Of a stretch of 64,000 nt of DNA, positions 24,976 to 37,074 are shown piece by piece. A model generated the notes under the pieces. That model had not been told where the DNA came from. It worked only from the letters and a program-made list of their open reading frames with translations, and did not search any database. The DNA is from Sclerurus mexicanus. Taxonomy: Eukaryota > Chordata > Aves > Passeriformes > Furnariidae. The position numbers and the translations under genes were made by a program. How positions within the stretch are numbered: the first letter of the stretch is position 1; the number at the start of each line of letters is the position of its first letter. Where the stretch lies: positions 330,323 to 394,322 of the forward strand of contig VWZF01006901.1 of assembly GCA_013396755.1 (NCBI GenBank), in the 5' to 3' direction.

Positions 24976-27839
24976 AATACTAGCAAAAAGTCATGTATAT
25001 TAACATAGTGATACCTGATGGTAAAATCAGAAAGATCCTCACTTTGGGGATGCCACACATATTTCACAAAAGTCATATGTGAACATTGCAACTTCCCACA
25101 TCAGCCTTCACCATGTCATTGGCAAAGCCAAGCCAGGAAGAGGCACAGACATGCCAAGCCTTCAGCCTCAACATATGATCTAGCTTGACGGGACCAATGA
25201 TAATTTCCCTCTCCAACCTGTGCAAGCAGATCAGGTACAGAGCAGTTTTCCTTCAGGGAACATACCAGTCCTCCCTGTCCCCACAGTGGGAGGAAATTCA
25301 GACATAGAGGGGGCCATGGCACCCTTGGCACCCACCCCACAGTCGTCCATCACAGAATCACCTACCCACTGTCTAGTCAGAGACCAAGAGAAGAAAGAAA
25401 GAGGATGAACAGTGATCCCATGCTCAGCAAAACACCTGCACCACTGAAACCTGTAAGGAGGGCTTGCAACAAATCTAAAACAGGTTCCAAGTTGCAGGTG
25501 TGTTACACAATGAGAAGTCAGGTCATATTTACGAACTTTTCTGTGAAAGCAGGGCTGAATTTCAGTAATCAAATGTCAAGGCTGAATTTAGCTTTCTCAA
25601 GATAGGATAGTAGGCAACTTGTGGCTTCAGAAAGAAACAGAACAAAATTCATCATGAGACAATGCTGCCTGATCTAAGGTTGAGGACATGCAAAAAGTGA
25701 ATTAATTTCACAGGATTCCACCTCAGATATGACCCAGCACCTTGGGGGAAAATATTTTATTAGAAACTGAGGCCAGGATCATACAAATTTGGCCTGTGTT
25801 ATCTGAAATGTGAAAAATATAAAAACTTATGGGAGAACTCAGGAGACCTAAGACTAATAAAAAATATAGTAAATGTTTGTGTGAACCTAAAATAGGAGTA
25901 TATGAGGAACAACAGTCTCAAAGCCAGGGGAAGGGTAATTGTTTGTTGATAAACCAGTAGAAAATCTAGTGGAAACAGTGTCTGAGAGAAAGATGTCAAA
26001 GAGCAGTGAACTAATAAATACATGGAAAAGAAATACTGAGAGTCTTTCCTGGACTGCAAGCACTCTCCTCTTTTTTCCCCAGCAGCTGGTACATTTCCTG
26101 CTTTCTTGTCATTGCCTGCATGTGCAGTCACATCTCTTGGGGGTTTTTTTCTTAGCTAAACCACTTGGAGGTAAATTTGGAGTTCCAAACAAAATGTTGC
26201 TTTGTTGGATGTTGGAGGGACAAGAGAAAACAGCAAGTGGTTTTATAGCACAAGTAGAAAATTCAGCAGGGTAAAGCACTTGGTATTGGCACATCTAATG
26301 CCTGCCTTGCATGTGTCCCAGTGCAAACATATGTAATATTTCTTTATTCCATCAGAAGATTTCTTGAAGTTTGTGTTGGACTACCTTCTTTCTATCCAAA
26401 GAGATGAAATTCCTTTTTTTGACACAAAGATCCTAGTCTGAAAGCCAGAGACCCTCAGATGCCTATGCATATCTCTACCACCGACTCTTTGTTTTCCACT
26501 AACATCCACCTTCCTGCAACAGGAGGACTTAGTTGTGAGCTGCTGAAACTCTCACAGTTCAAGCAGTGTTTTTCTAGTTTGTGCTCGAAACCTGTCACTT
26601 TCTACTGTTTGCACAGTATCCAAAGAAAGTTGGCTGACCAGACAAGTCAGACACGTGCAGAACTTTGGGCCAAATGCCTCATCCCAAAACCAATTACCCA
26701 AAGTGTCTGACCGATGCCACATGATGAATTGCTCTCTCCTGGCTGAACTGACAACGGAGGGAGCCCAGCCGCTTTGCTGAAGTGCTCTGAACCTCTTTGT
26801 GAGGGCCAGACACTTACCTGCCTTCTACTGCAAGGCAAAGTCAGGCTCTGAACAGGGTGTTTTGATGATGCTAGCCTACTCAGCCCAGGAAGTCTCCAAA
26901 AACTATGTATGTTCCTAATTGTCTCTTAGTATCTGATACTCAGAAAAGCATTGCAATATGCAAAAAATATATTTGAGCAATTCCACGTGGTCTGCCCACA
27001 GAACATGCCTAAAAGTCTCTTGAGAACTGCATGAGGAAAAGCATACACCATTTAGCAGATACATTACTACACACAAACGTATTTTCTTCCTTTTCCAAAA
27101 AGGCCTTTTGAATTCATTGAAAAGTATTTGCAGAGAAAATGAAAGGAGCCCCTGGCATCAGGAGTCCTTGGAGAGTGAGCTGTGCACTGGCTAAAGGCTC
27201 TGCTGATCACAGTTGGAAGGACAGCCTGACTTTATCAGGAGGATCAAGGAGAAGAAGAGATGGAATATGGGAAAGGTTGGAGGAAGATAAAAAGGAGGAA
27301 TTTATCCATCAAGGTCAGCTAATTGGAGAGAAGTTTCTGCATTGGGGTGGCTGGAAGCAGTATTAATCCAAGCCAAAATTTTGCCCTTGGAACCTTTTAT
27401 GTTCCTCCTGTAAGGCTTTTACATTGCCATAGAAAAGAAGGGTCTATTTTGGTACTGAATCATTCTGGGGCAGGTTTTTCTCTCCATATGTTTGCATAAA
27501 TCTACAGAGGGCAATGGAGTTACACCACTGCATGTTGGTGTGAGATCAGAGGCAGGCTCAGTATCTCTCACCTTGTCTGACAGACTCTTTGACCCATTTC
27601 ATTCCGTTTTGCTCTGTCAGCGTTCCAAGGTCAAAGACCGTGCCCAAATCTAAAGCAGATTGTAACTCTGATGCTGTATTTTAAAGACATAGGCTTCCTT
27701 TTTAAAATAATGCATTGTTTAAAATACACTTTCCTTTGTGTTAGCCTTACTGTTACATCCAAATGATCTTGACTTGGGCTAGGGGGGCACACGTTTCCGG
27801 GAGGAGGCATCCCATTTCCTTCACGCCAGTTTCCATGGC
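24976..27839. other. Gene-free sequence with one exon-like segment
   Basis: The part 25080-25460 is less AT-rich than its flanks. Within it, 25287-25452 is framed by a pyrimidine-rich acceptor-like CCTGTCCCCACAG and a donor-like CCT/GTAAGG, and one frame is open throughout (166 bases). No domain is recognised. It is recorded as a finding, not called as an exon. The remainder shows nothing beyond short, mutually overlapping frames. Confidence 0.45.
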
Positions 27840-27857
27840 ATCATCATCATCATCATC
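27840..27857. repeat. (ATC)6 microsatellite
   Basis: Six perfect ATC units. Confidence 0.95.
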
Positions 27858-30473
27858 CGCTTGTTTCTGCCCTTGATCACATCCTCTGAAAAGCTGGCAG
27901 ATGTGAAACCTGAGCTACCCATGGGCCTCCACACATCCCGTAGCAGTAGGTATCCAAAATGGTTCAGATCATCTCTCATTTCTCTGTAGAACATGTCTCC
28001 TTCAGAAAAAGGGTGGGGAGCAGATGTGTAAAACAGAGACAGAGATACTATGATAATCATATTTCTCTCTCACAGAATGAAGGGGTATGTGTATTAGAGT
28101 GGGGAGGGAGAGAGAAATTATATGCAGAAGAACAGCAGAAATTTAAAACACAGGTCAGATTGGATACGTTAACTGTGTGCAAAAGTTTCCTAGTGAGAAT
28201 ACTTCCTTTTGGATGATTTAACAAATGTAAGCTGGATCAAGTCTTCATTATGCAAGAAATATGTTAGGTTTCTTCTCTAGCTATGCACAAATGGCTGGGA
28301 AAAGCTGGATATAGTCCCATCCTATAAACTGGAATCAGAAATAAATTGAAAGATTTATAAATTGGAGGTACAATTCTTCAGCTACATTGGTTTAAAGATG
28401 GTGAAATGAATGACTAAAGCATTCACTCACAGTGTTTTATGAAGCAGATCTAATGTGCAGGTTTTGTGACCTGCAGTGACTTTAACTTCTCAGTAAATCA
28501 AAAAGCTTAACAAATATTAAGATGGCAAAGATTACCTGTGTGTGCCAGATTTTATCTTTTATCCGTTATCATTTAGGAAATGAAAAGCTTGAGTCGGAAA
28601 TCAGACAGCCAGTCACGTGACTCGGGCGGTCTGGCAGCCCCACAAGACAAGAACCTGCAGGAGACACAGAAACTACACATTCCCTGATTAGTTTTTAGTC
28701 CTTAAGAAATGGCTCTTTTTATTGTTATTATTGGTAGCAACCAATGAGCTTTAGAATTGGAGCAATTCCTTTCTAAATTCCACTGCGATGAAAATTCATT
28801 ATCACAAGCTAAAGGAAGCAGCTGGGTGTATAGCTTAGCTCACGGCCAGGCTTAGGGGCAGCTCCGCACACATGTGAGCTTCAGAGGTGTCGAGATTTGG
28901 GGGCCAGCACACCAGCACCCATTTGCCAACACACAGGCCAAAGAATTCTCCTTTTTCAGTCTTGGCCCAGAGCAGCAGGAAGCTGGCTGACAGATAGGGT
29001 CTTGGCTAAACCACAGATTATAGATCCACAGCACGTGGGGAGACACACCACAGTTCAAGTAGAGCATGCCCTTGATTTGGTAATACTGTGCTGCAGTTCC
29101 CTCCTGAAAGTGCAGGAGGTAGACACCCCAGCAAATGTGTCAGCTCTTTGTGTCTACCAGCCTTCCAAATATGCCATAGATCTTCAGGATGAAACAGAGA
29201 TTTATCTTCTACTGCAACACTTTCCAAACTAAGGGCTGAGGGAGTCAGTGTAAGATTAGTAACTAGTGCCTAGGCCGAGTTGGATTTTTTCCAAATATTT
29301 TTGAAATATTTGTTGATATATTAAATCAAGATCAGGTCTACTGGTGGTATACAGAGATGGAGTGAATGAGGCCTGATTCAAGGCTGCAGAAATGTAGAGA
29401 CCTAATTGCAACAAGAATTTGAGCCTTTCTAAGGTCCAGCCAGAAATCCATAGAAAGTGACGTCATCAACTCTATTAGCTTGTCACACATGCATACAATT
29501 TTTTTCTTCCTTTTCCACACAGAAATGTAGATATTCCCAAATGTAGATAATCCCAGCATTTAGACAATCTTCACAACAGAACCAGACCTATAATTATCAC
29601 ATCAGATATGGGTGACACTGCAAGGTCTAGGTTTGCATATGTTGTCTTTGCTCCAAGAAGGTCTTTCCCTCTTTCCACCCCTGCAACCCTTTGGCCCAGC
29701 TACCAAAAGCATTTATGGCCATGCCTTCCTCTTCCATCTCACAGCCATAAGTGAATACAAGTTGAACATATATTGAAGTCCAAGGAGAAAGAGAATGGAA
29801 AGAACTTCTTAAAATGGATGTTCTATTTTTTTTCCTCAGAACGTAACATCTCAGTTTAAAAACAGCATCAGTTTTCTTCAATTTTGAAACAACACTATAG
29901 CTATTTAATAGCAAGAGATGTTGATTTAAAGCACACTAAATAACACTCAATCTCTCCTTTCAGATGATAGCAAAAAAAAAGAGAGTAAGAAAGATAAGAA
30001 AAGCATTCAGTTTTGAAAAACATAACTGAGTTTACACTTTTATTTCCCCTGTAACTGTTTCTCTGTTATAGACTGAAAAGAACCGCGGGGCAAAAAAACT
30101 TGATGAACTCAATTGCACCGTTGCCATTGCTTCTCCTTGATGGGCACTGGTCAGAAAAAAAAAGAAATAACCCCAAACAACCCTGCAGCTAGGGTAGTCA
30201 GCTTCATTCAAACAGTGTAAGGAGTTCATCATCAAGCAATATTTGGCCCAACTAGTAATGCAAAAATATACTACATCCAAAATAAATTACCAAGCAGTTT
30301 GCAGGTAAAACAATGGAGCAGCTTATATATTAACAAATAGAGGCTAGCAAGTTAACAACAAAAAAAACAATTCAAGCAAAAAGAGAAACAAACTTCAAAG
30401 AAAGAAACTGCAGGACTATCTGTGTTAAGTAAACAGCTTTGCTGTAGGTTCAAATATGTATTATTCCTCCATT
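27858..30473. other. Gene-free sequence
   Basis: No supported gene. The part 28820-29230 is less AT-rich, and opposite-strand frames overlap there without domains. A perfect CRE palindrome TGACGTCA is at 29458-29465. A CpG-rich word (CACGTGACTCGGGCGG) is at about 28614-28629, unusual in this CpG-poor DNA. The last 150 bases before the CR1 fragment are A-rich. Confidence 0.55.
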
Positions 30474-30760
30474 GCAAGAGCGTGTAGTGACAGTACAAGG
30501 GGAGATGGTTTCAAACCGAAAGAGAGTAGTTTTGGATTAGATAGTAGAAAAAAATTCCTTACTGTGACAGTGGTGAGACACTGGAAGGGGTTGCCCAGAG
30601 AAGTTGGGGACACCCCATCCCTGGAAGTGTTCAAGGCCAGGTTAAATGGAGCTCTCAGCAACATGATCTAGTGAAAAGTGTCCCTGCACATGGCAGAGGA
30701 GCTGGAGTTAGTTGATCTTTAAAGCCTCCTCCATCCACCCAGGGTGTTCTATGATTCTAC
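30474..30760 (+). mobile_element. CR1 LINE, 3' fragment
   Basis: Successive CR1 landmarks are present: GGGGAGATGGTTTCAAACCG, AAAAAATTCCTTACTGTGA, CACTGGAAGGGGTTGCCCAG, CCCTGGAAGTGTTCAAGGCC, a GATCTTTAAAG..CC word and the terminal TTCTATGATTCTAC. About 287 bases are kept, covering the end of the pol frame and the 3' untranslated part. Sense strand is +. A 71-codon frame runs through it by chance. This is among the better preserved CR1 copies here, so it is probably the younger type. Confidence 0.95.
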
Positions 30761-32624
30761 CATTCCTCCATACCTATGTTAAAGCTTAGCATTAATGACT
30801 GAAAGTCAGGCCACCTCCTGTGGAAAAGATGGAAATGGAAGTCTCTAAGACTGTAGAGACAGACATCAGTATTATAACACTCCTTTCATAAGATGTTATG
30901 TAATAGATATATTTGATATAATTAACTGTAATGTCTTTATGGAATCCTTGCATCTGCCTTCTATTTTTAAACTTCTGCATTTAACATTAAAGGAAGTTGT
31001 GAACTAATGTCCCTGTACTGGAGCATGAACAGAACAAACTCTGTCAACAACTAGCAAAGGGCTAAAAGGTAGCTGTACAATCTGCTCTGAGCAAGGGGTG
31101 CTATGTATCTCTTCTCTGCCAAAAGCAGATTGCAACTCAGCAAGTCTGCACTGCACTCCCTGACTTTGGGAAGTTATCTCACGGCATGCAGTCACCCCTG
31201 CCACGTGCACAGCTTGACATCTCTGGCCAATAGAAGGTGTATGGGGATGAGGGCAGCTTGCTTTCTATGTCCTACCCACTTCTGTCTTACTCATTCCTTG
31301 ATAGCTCTGGGGTAAATCCTTGCTCTTCACACCAAAAAGATGGTATCTGCATCAACCTGAGCCTGGCCAAAGGAATTAACTAACACTTCACTTACTAGCC
31401 CTGGACTCCAAAGAAAAGGTACTGATAACTATAGGTTAAAAAAGACCAAAACCATGAAACAGTCCCACAAAATAAACAACAAAACAAAAGCATCCAAAAA
31501 ACCAAACCAACTCTACCATGCGCAGTCTCATCACCATTGCCTGCTCACCTTACTCTAAGGTCTGAAACTACATGCAAAGGCAGACTTGCTATTAAGACAC
31601 CAGGGTTAGTTTGTAAAGAGAGCAGGATGGAGTGAAATCCTCTGTTTTGTCAGCAGGTGGGACAATATTCCTTAAAGAAGCACAGCTGTTTCCATTAGTA
31701 GACATATATGAATCCTTATTTTCACATTCGTGGTTCAAACTCTTCAAAGAAAGGACACCACCATATTGCTCTCTGTTCCCACCCCTTACCAGAATCAGTT
31801 TTAAAGCATGTTTGCTCACATGGAGCAGGCCGTGTAGAAGCTCATGGCTGAAGCATTACTGAGCTGAATCAGAGGCTGTGGCACAAAAGCAGAGAAACTG
31901 CAAAAACAGGAGAAAAGTAGACACCTTGTTAACAGATACAAGGAGGAAGCTTCCATCCTCTATGTGGACAAGTCTGAGTAAAGAGCATGGCATGTCCATA
32001 CATTTACACAAACTACATGCAGTGGTACTGCATTCGCACTCTTGTTAGATGCAGGGTGAGTCACTTCAATTATGAAAGTTCTGCTATTAAACGGGCTTTA
32101 ACAGCTAAGTGCATTGCCATTTCTTCAGTTCTTATTACAATTTAATTTACCTATTCATTTTTTTTGTTCTTTGAGTTCTTAATAAAATTAATAGCTGGCA
32201 TTTCTAGTCCTGCTCCTTTCTGTATTCTTGCCAATAGAATAACATCACAGCATTTTGCAAAATGCGGTTTGGACCATTAGATATTTTCTATGTTAAGTAC
32301 TATTTATATGCAATTCTAATATTTGTTTTACTCTCTATTGTTTCTAATATCCCCTGAGAATCCTGAAAGTAACATTATTTCCTTAACAAGTTTGGCCTTT
32401 CCTCCTCCTACTTAACAAATCATTTTCTTGTGGCCTTATTACTTGCTGTTAGAGAATATAAGTAAAAACTACAAAATGTTACTGCTCACATACATCTGGG
32501 CTAGCAAAAAGAATCTAGAATTAAATAAGCATATCTCTTGTTTTCACCCTAATTTTTTGAGACTCTGTAGAGGAGGCCACTGAAGAAATCCTGAGTTATT
32601 TACCTCTCAGTTAAATTTCTATTA
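30761..32624. other. Gene-free sequence
   Basis: An A-rich tract with ACAACAAAAC words lies near 31465-31510. From 32080 to 32400 the sequence is free of recognised repeats and rich in AATTTAATTTACC, TTAATAAAATTAATAG and TTCTAATAT words. That could be conserved regulatory text or plain AT-rich DNA. Confidence 0.5.
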
Positions 32625-32770
32625 CACTTGACAAATCCCTTAACGCTTTGCTACTCCAGCTATAAAAATGGGCCTGCGGTTATAATCCTGTCCTGCCTTG
32701 TTGTTATTTAAAATAAGAGGAACAATAGCATTTGATGGAAAACCTCTTTAAGTTTTGAGAAAGGCAGGTC
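32625..32770 (+). repeat. MIR-type (CORE) SINE relic
   Basis: The order of words follows the MIR consensus on the + strand: ACTTGACAAATCCCTTAACG, then a degenerate CTCAGTTT-like part, TATAAAAATGGGCCTGCGGT (for CTGTAAAATGGGGATAATAA), CCTGCCTTGTTGTTATTTAA (for CCTACCTCATAGGGTTGTTG) and CTCTTTAAGTTTTGAGA. Diverged, as expected for an element inactive since early amniote evolution. Confidence 0.7.
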
Positions 32771-33079
32771 CCAGCAGATAAACTTACACATTGGAATCCA
32801 GTGTGCAAGATGGAAACTGGGGCATATCACAGAGGTATAATTTAAGTTGATCAAGTGGATCAAGTTAAATGAACTCCTAGTTTCATTTTCTGAGTTGCAA
32901 AGGTCAGTGGTTTTACTTTGTTTTCTTCATCATTTTTTGTTGTTGCCATTTTGTTTTTTCCTCAGAACATAAAGATTTCTTTTTTTTAATACCTTTGTAG
33001 TTACCACATGTCTTTTAGTTGTTCAGTGCCAGGGATTACATTCCTCAGAGTGGAACAAGACACATTAAAGTCCATAATG
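32771..33079. other. Spacer between a MIR relic and a CR1 fragment
   Basis: T-rich around 32915-32990. Nothing else recognised. Confidence 0.5.
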
Positions 33080-33168
33080 AAGGGCCCAGAACTGAGCACA
33101 ATATTCAAGGTATGACATCACCAGTGCCGAGTACAGACGGACCATCACTGCCCTCGTCCTTCTGGCCT
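33080..33168 (-). mobile_element. CR1 LINE, internal fragment, antisense
   Basis: The text GGGCCCAGAACTGAGCACAA, ATTCAAGGTATGACATCACC, AGTGCCGAGTACAGACGGAC and CTGCCCTCGTCCTTCTGGCC is the reverse complement of the CR1 region encoding the last part of the reverse transcriptase frame. It is a short fragment without the 3' end. Confidence 0.85.
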
Positions 33169-33837
33169 TATCAAATAATATGGTTCATTAAATATGGAAT
33201 TTAATAATTATGTTCACCTTAATGGAAATTATTCATATAAACATGATCTGAACAGTTGTGATTTATTAGTGTAGACGTAAATTTAATTAGCAATTGTTTT
33301 CAATTGAGTCTCGATCTGAACAATAGGTAGTGTTGTAAGTCACATTCTGGAAGCACTAACCAAAATGAAATATGGAACTCTGACGCAGGACGCTTGTTGG
33401 TGTCCTCAAGTCCTACCCCTGCCTTCTGCTGTGTAGGAACAGAACACCTGTCTAGCACAGAATTCCATTTGGAAAAAAAAAAAAGGAAGAACCTGTCTTC
33501 CACCAAATTCCAGTAGTTAAAGATCTTTTTGAAAAAGAATTGCTGAGAAGATAAGAGGGCTCTTCCATGACAAAGAGTAGGAGACAACAGCTCAGCCACT
33601 CTAAGTCCATGTTGAGGAGCTGCTGTAAAATACATCTCAAGATAACAAGACTAAGGAAACTGTTAACTCTTATGCACAAAGCACCAGTGCCAAACTCATC
33701 TTCCTGAGGAGCTCCTTCACCACATCCCTACTGCAGCCAGGGGCACATCCTGCTCCCCACAGTCATGCCCATGCTTCCCTACAGAGCTGTACTGATCCAG
33801 GAGCACCCTGCACAACACCACTCTTTTCTGTTTGAGA
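33169..33837. other. Gene-free sequence
   Basis: Two frames on the - strand (75 and 111 codons, overlapping in different phases) show no domain. An A-run lies at 33473-33484. Confidence 0.5.
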
Positions 33838-33998
33838 AGGACCACTTAAATTCTTCATGACTTGCTTTTCCCCCTCTATACAAGGGGGATAAAACTGCAG
33901 TCTTGGCAGAGATCTGAGAACCTTAATTCACTAATGTCTATAAACCCCTCTGAGGTTCTTATTCGGAAGGCACTGCAAAAACGCAAAGTATTATCACT
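33838..33998 (+). repeat. MIR-type (CORE) SINE relic with 3' tail
   Basis: The central part has TTGCTTTTCCCCCTCTATAC followed by AAGGGGGATAAAAC, matching the TTTCCCCATCTGTAAAATGG-type block of MIR elements. The 3' part has TGTCTATAAACCCCTCTGAG, GTTCTTATTCGGAAGGCACT and ACGCAAAGTATTATCAC, matching the tail shared by MIR3-like elements (CTTTGAGATCCT, then AAGGCGCTATATAAATGCAA and AGTATTATTAT). This is the clearest ancient SINE of the window. Confidence 0.85.
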
Positions 33999-36900
33999 GA
34001 TTCAAACTGACCTTCCCCTTGAAATATCACCATTTGAGCTATAATTCCAAATCCTGACTCTAACCAAGTGCTACGCTGTGGGATTAACCACATTAATGCT
34101 TAAAGCTGTTGCTCTTTTTTTTATTTTTCCCCAGTGTTCACAAGCTAATGCTTGTAGGGGTCTAATCTTGGACAATTCCTTAATGATACAGATTTTCAGA
34201 TGAAAATTACTGCTACATTTTCCTGATTTCTAACAGATTTTAGTCTCATTGCACATACAATGTTGGAATGTTATTTAATTACAAATACAACATTTTCTGG
34301 ATATTTCTTCCTAATTTGAGTGTATCTATCTGTTGTCTGCACACAAACTGCAAATCATTGTATTAAGAGTGATTACACACCCACTGACACAGAAAATTCG
34401 TGATCGGGTTGTGAGACATAAGAGGTTTACCAGATTGAATGTGGCATGGCCACATACTCTACAGAATTTATTATTATTTCTAATCAACCTTCCTCTTCTA
34501 AACCAAGATCCCTTAACTATAGGACTCTCGATGCACTTAAGAAGGACATTTCAAATTTTTGTATTTTTGATATACACTTACATAGCTACACACATCAGTG
34601 CTGCAGTCACATTTTCAAACACAAGGTTATGAGCAAGTAGTTGGGTTTTCATCATTAGACCAAATCTGGCTTCATATGCAAAGAGCTAGTATCTGGTCTG
34701 AGTATATGCTGGCTGTTTCACACCAGCAAAACACCCCAAAATGACAAGACACAGAGCAAAGGTAGTGTCAAACCTAAGCTGATCTGCCCTAGGGCTCTGC
34801 CTAGGCAGTGCTCCTGCCACAGTCATTGAGGCTGTCGCTGATAAGGGGCCTTGAGTTAGTGCAGTTAACAGTGCTCCTCACCCCTGCAACACCAGGCTGC
34901 TCTGATTTCATTAGGTGCCCAGAAATTAGCACTGGGGAGTCATTATTATTCTTATTATTAAAGTAATAAATAGTCTTGAATCTTGTTAACCTGTGAATCT
35001 CAATAAATAAGCAGACCAGAGATGTGTGGTAAAGGACATAATGCTGTTTTTAACAATGGCAAACGTGGCTAAGGCAGAAGGAGCTTCCCAGCCCCATCAT
35101 CATAGGAGCCAGGATACCATAACTGCAACGCACATTTTAAAACTGGACATACCAGTGCCATTATGTTAATTCTAGTATGGAAAAGATCACTGCCCTAGCC
35201 AACCACAGTCCTTCCTTGGGATGGACTGCCAGATGTCCATCCCTACATATTTGTGAACTTGTGGTGCAAGATGCCGTTCCAGCCACCAGCCTGTTTGACT
35301 GCTGTGAGTGATCAACAATTTCTAAGGGTCCCTGGGGATGCTTGCAGTGCACAGCAGCACTGCCATGTGCAGCTCAGTGCACAGCCATCCTACCTGAGCT
35401 GTAATTCAACATTTAGAGAAAAAAAATGGCAAACTGGCCTCTGCCCTGCACACAGTAAGGTAATCTCTACAGTGCACTGCATTGTGCTTTGGGTCATGTC
35501 ATCAGGGTGTTCCAGAAATATCTCATGAAGGAGAATTTTCTCTCATGAGAAGTAATTAAGAGGTTCAATTTTTCACTCACATATTAAGCTCACTGGTTTT
35601 AGAGCGTGCAGAAGCTTGGCATTTCAAGGAATATCCAAAGGACAAAGACATCTACGTATTTTGTCCCAGAATCACAGACTACAAAAGTCAGACAAAGGGA
35701 CAGACAGAGGATGAGCGAGATTAACAGGCCAAGTAGGTCAGGACCAGTGTGATTCTCAGGCCAGTACAACACAGCACATTGAGAAAGCTTCCAAGAAGCG
35801 TAAACAGGAATGGATGTTTGAGACAATGAATGCGCTAATTGGATGTCCATTCTCACCGCTTCCCTCAATTAAGAAGAATCATGGATAATTCTGCCAAGAT
35901 ATTGATGGACAATGTAAGCATTGGCTTGAAAAGTTCTACAATTTAATGAACTAAACCCTACCCAGTTGTATATTACAAGCGATCCAAAAATAAATCCAGC
36001 AGAAAATAGTCCATTGAGAGTTAAGTCAAAAAGTTACAAAATTATTAATAACAGACTCTTCATAACTTCTCATGAGAGATAGCTGATGCATAGCTTTTGA
36101 TTTCATGTGTTAGCTTCATCAAGTTTTCTCAAACCTTGGAAGACTGGGTGTGTTCCAGAAGACAGAATAAGCAGCTGTGTAATCTCTTTAAATTAAGAAA
36201 AAGCAGAGCCAACATTTGCTCAGATTGAAGAGGAGTAATTCCATTGACAGTCTCATGGAAACGCTTACAACACAAATGCTGAGCCAACTGTAACCACATC
36301 TCAGCCCTGAAGTGCGAGGTAACTCTGCAGGTTCGGTACAGACCCATCTACAGTGGCTAGTACATACACTTCATGAAACATTGCAAGAACAGCATGAGAC
36401 ACAGAAATGACACATGTTGGAGATGTTTTAGTCTCTTCATCAATTGTCTTGGTGTCCTGCTATGTCATTACAATGTGAGTACTTAGTGGCTACTTCTGTT
36501 TATCAATTCTTTGATGCCAAATTTACTCACTGTCCAGCCTGTTAATCTGAGGCTGGTTCTTTCACAGCTGCACTGGAACAGTTGAAGAAAGACCTGGGTT
36601 AGTCCTGTGCTTTTAGAGGCACCTGAGAACACCATCCTTGTGAGGAGAAGGTTCCAAAAACTCCTCTATGTTTCATCTGCCTTGTGAGAGACATTATTAC
36701 AAAGTGAGCCCAGGCCTTGGTATTGCCTACAAATCCCATCTTCCTCTTGCAGCTGGAAGTCTACAAGGGTAGTGTGAACGCAGTACTGGGGATAGGTACA
36801 AGTAATTTCTTTAGTGACAGGACAAAGCTCAGGAGCATAGTAAATGTAGGTCATCTGTCTACCGGAAGAACACAGTGTGGTATAGTTAGCTATGTCATCT

Positions 36901-36999
36901 GCACAACACACTGGCTGTCAGCAAAAAGAGAAGTGTATTGAGCAACATTCTTCCAGTGGCATTACTCAGTATTGCACATTCTAAGATTAAATTAAAGGG
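33999..36999. other. Gene-free sequence
   Basis: No supported gene. The region 34180-34310 has TTAATGATACAG, CTCATTGCACATACAATG and ATTTAATTACAAATAC words and could be regulatory. An interrupted ATT simple repeat lies near 34933-34965. An 81-codon frame on the - strand (36666-36911) is cysteine-rich, but no domain can be named and no splice context supports it. Confidence 0.5.
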
Positions 37000-37074
37000 A
37001 AAAAAAACCCCAAACAAAAACAAAAATAATAATAATAAAAAATACAAACAAAAAAACCACAAACAAACAAAATA
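37000..37074 (+). repeat. A-rich low-complexity tract
   Basis: Runs of A broken by CCCC, CAAAC and (AAT)5 words. One of several A-run plus C tracts in this window. Confidence 0.85.

Noticed and set aside
36666..36911. Cysteine-rich 81-codon frame on -
   Set aside because: No signal peptide, no known cysteine spacing and an overlapping + strand frame; not supportable as a secreted peptide gene.
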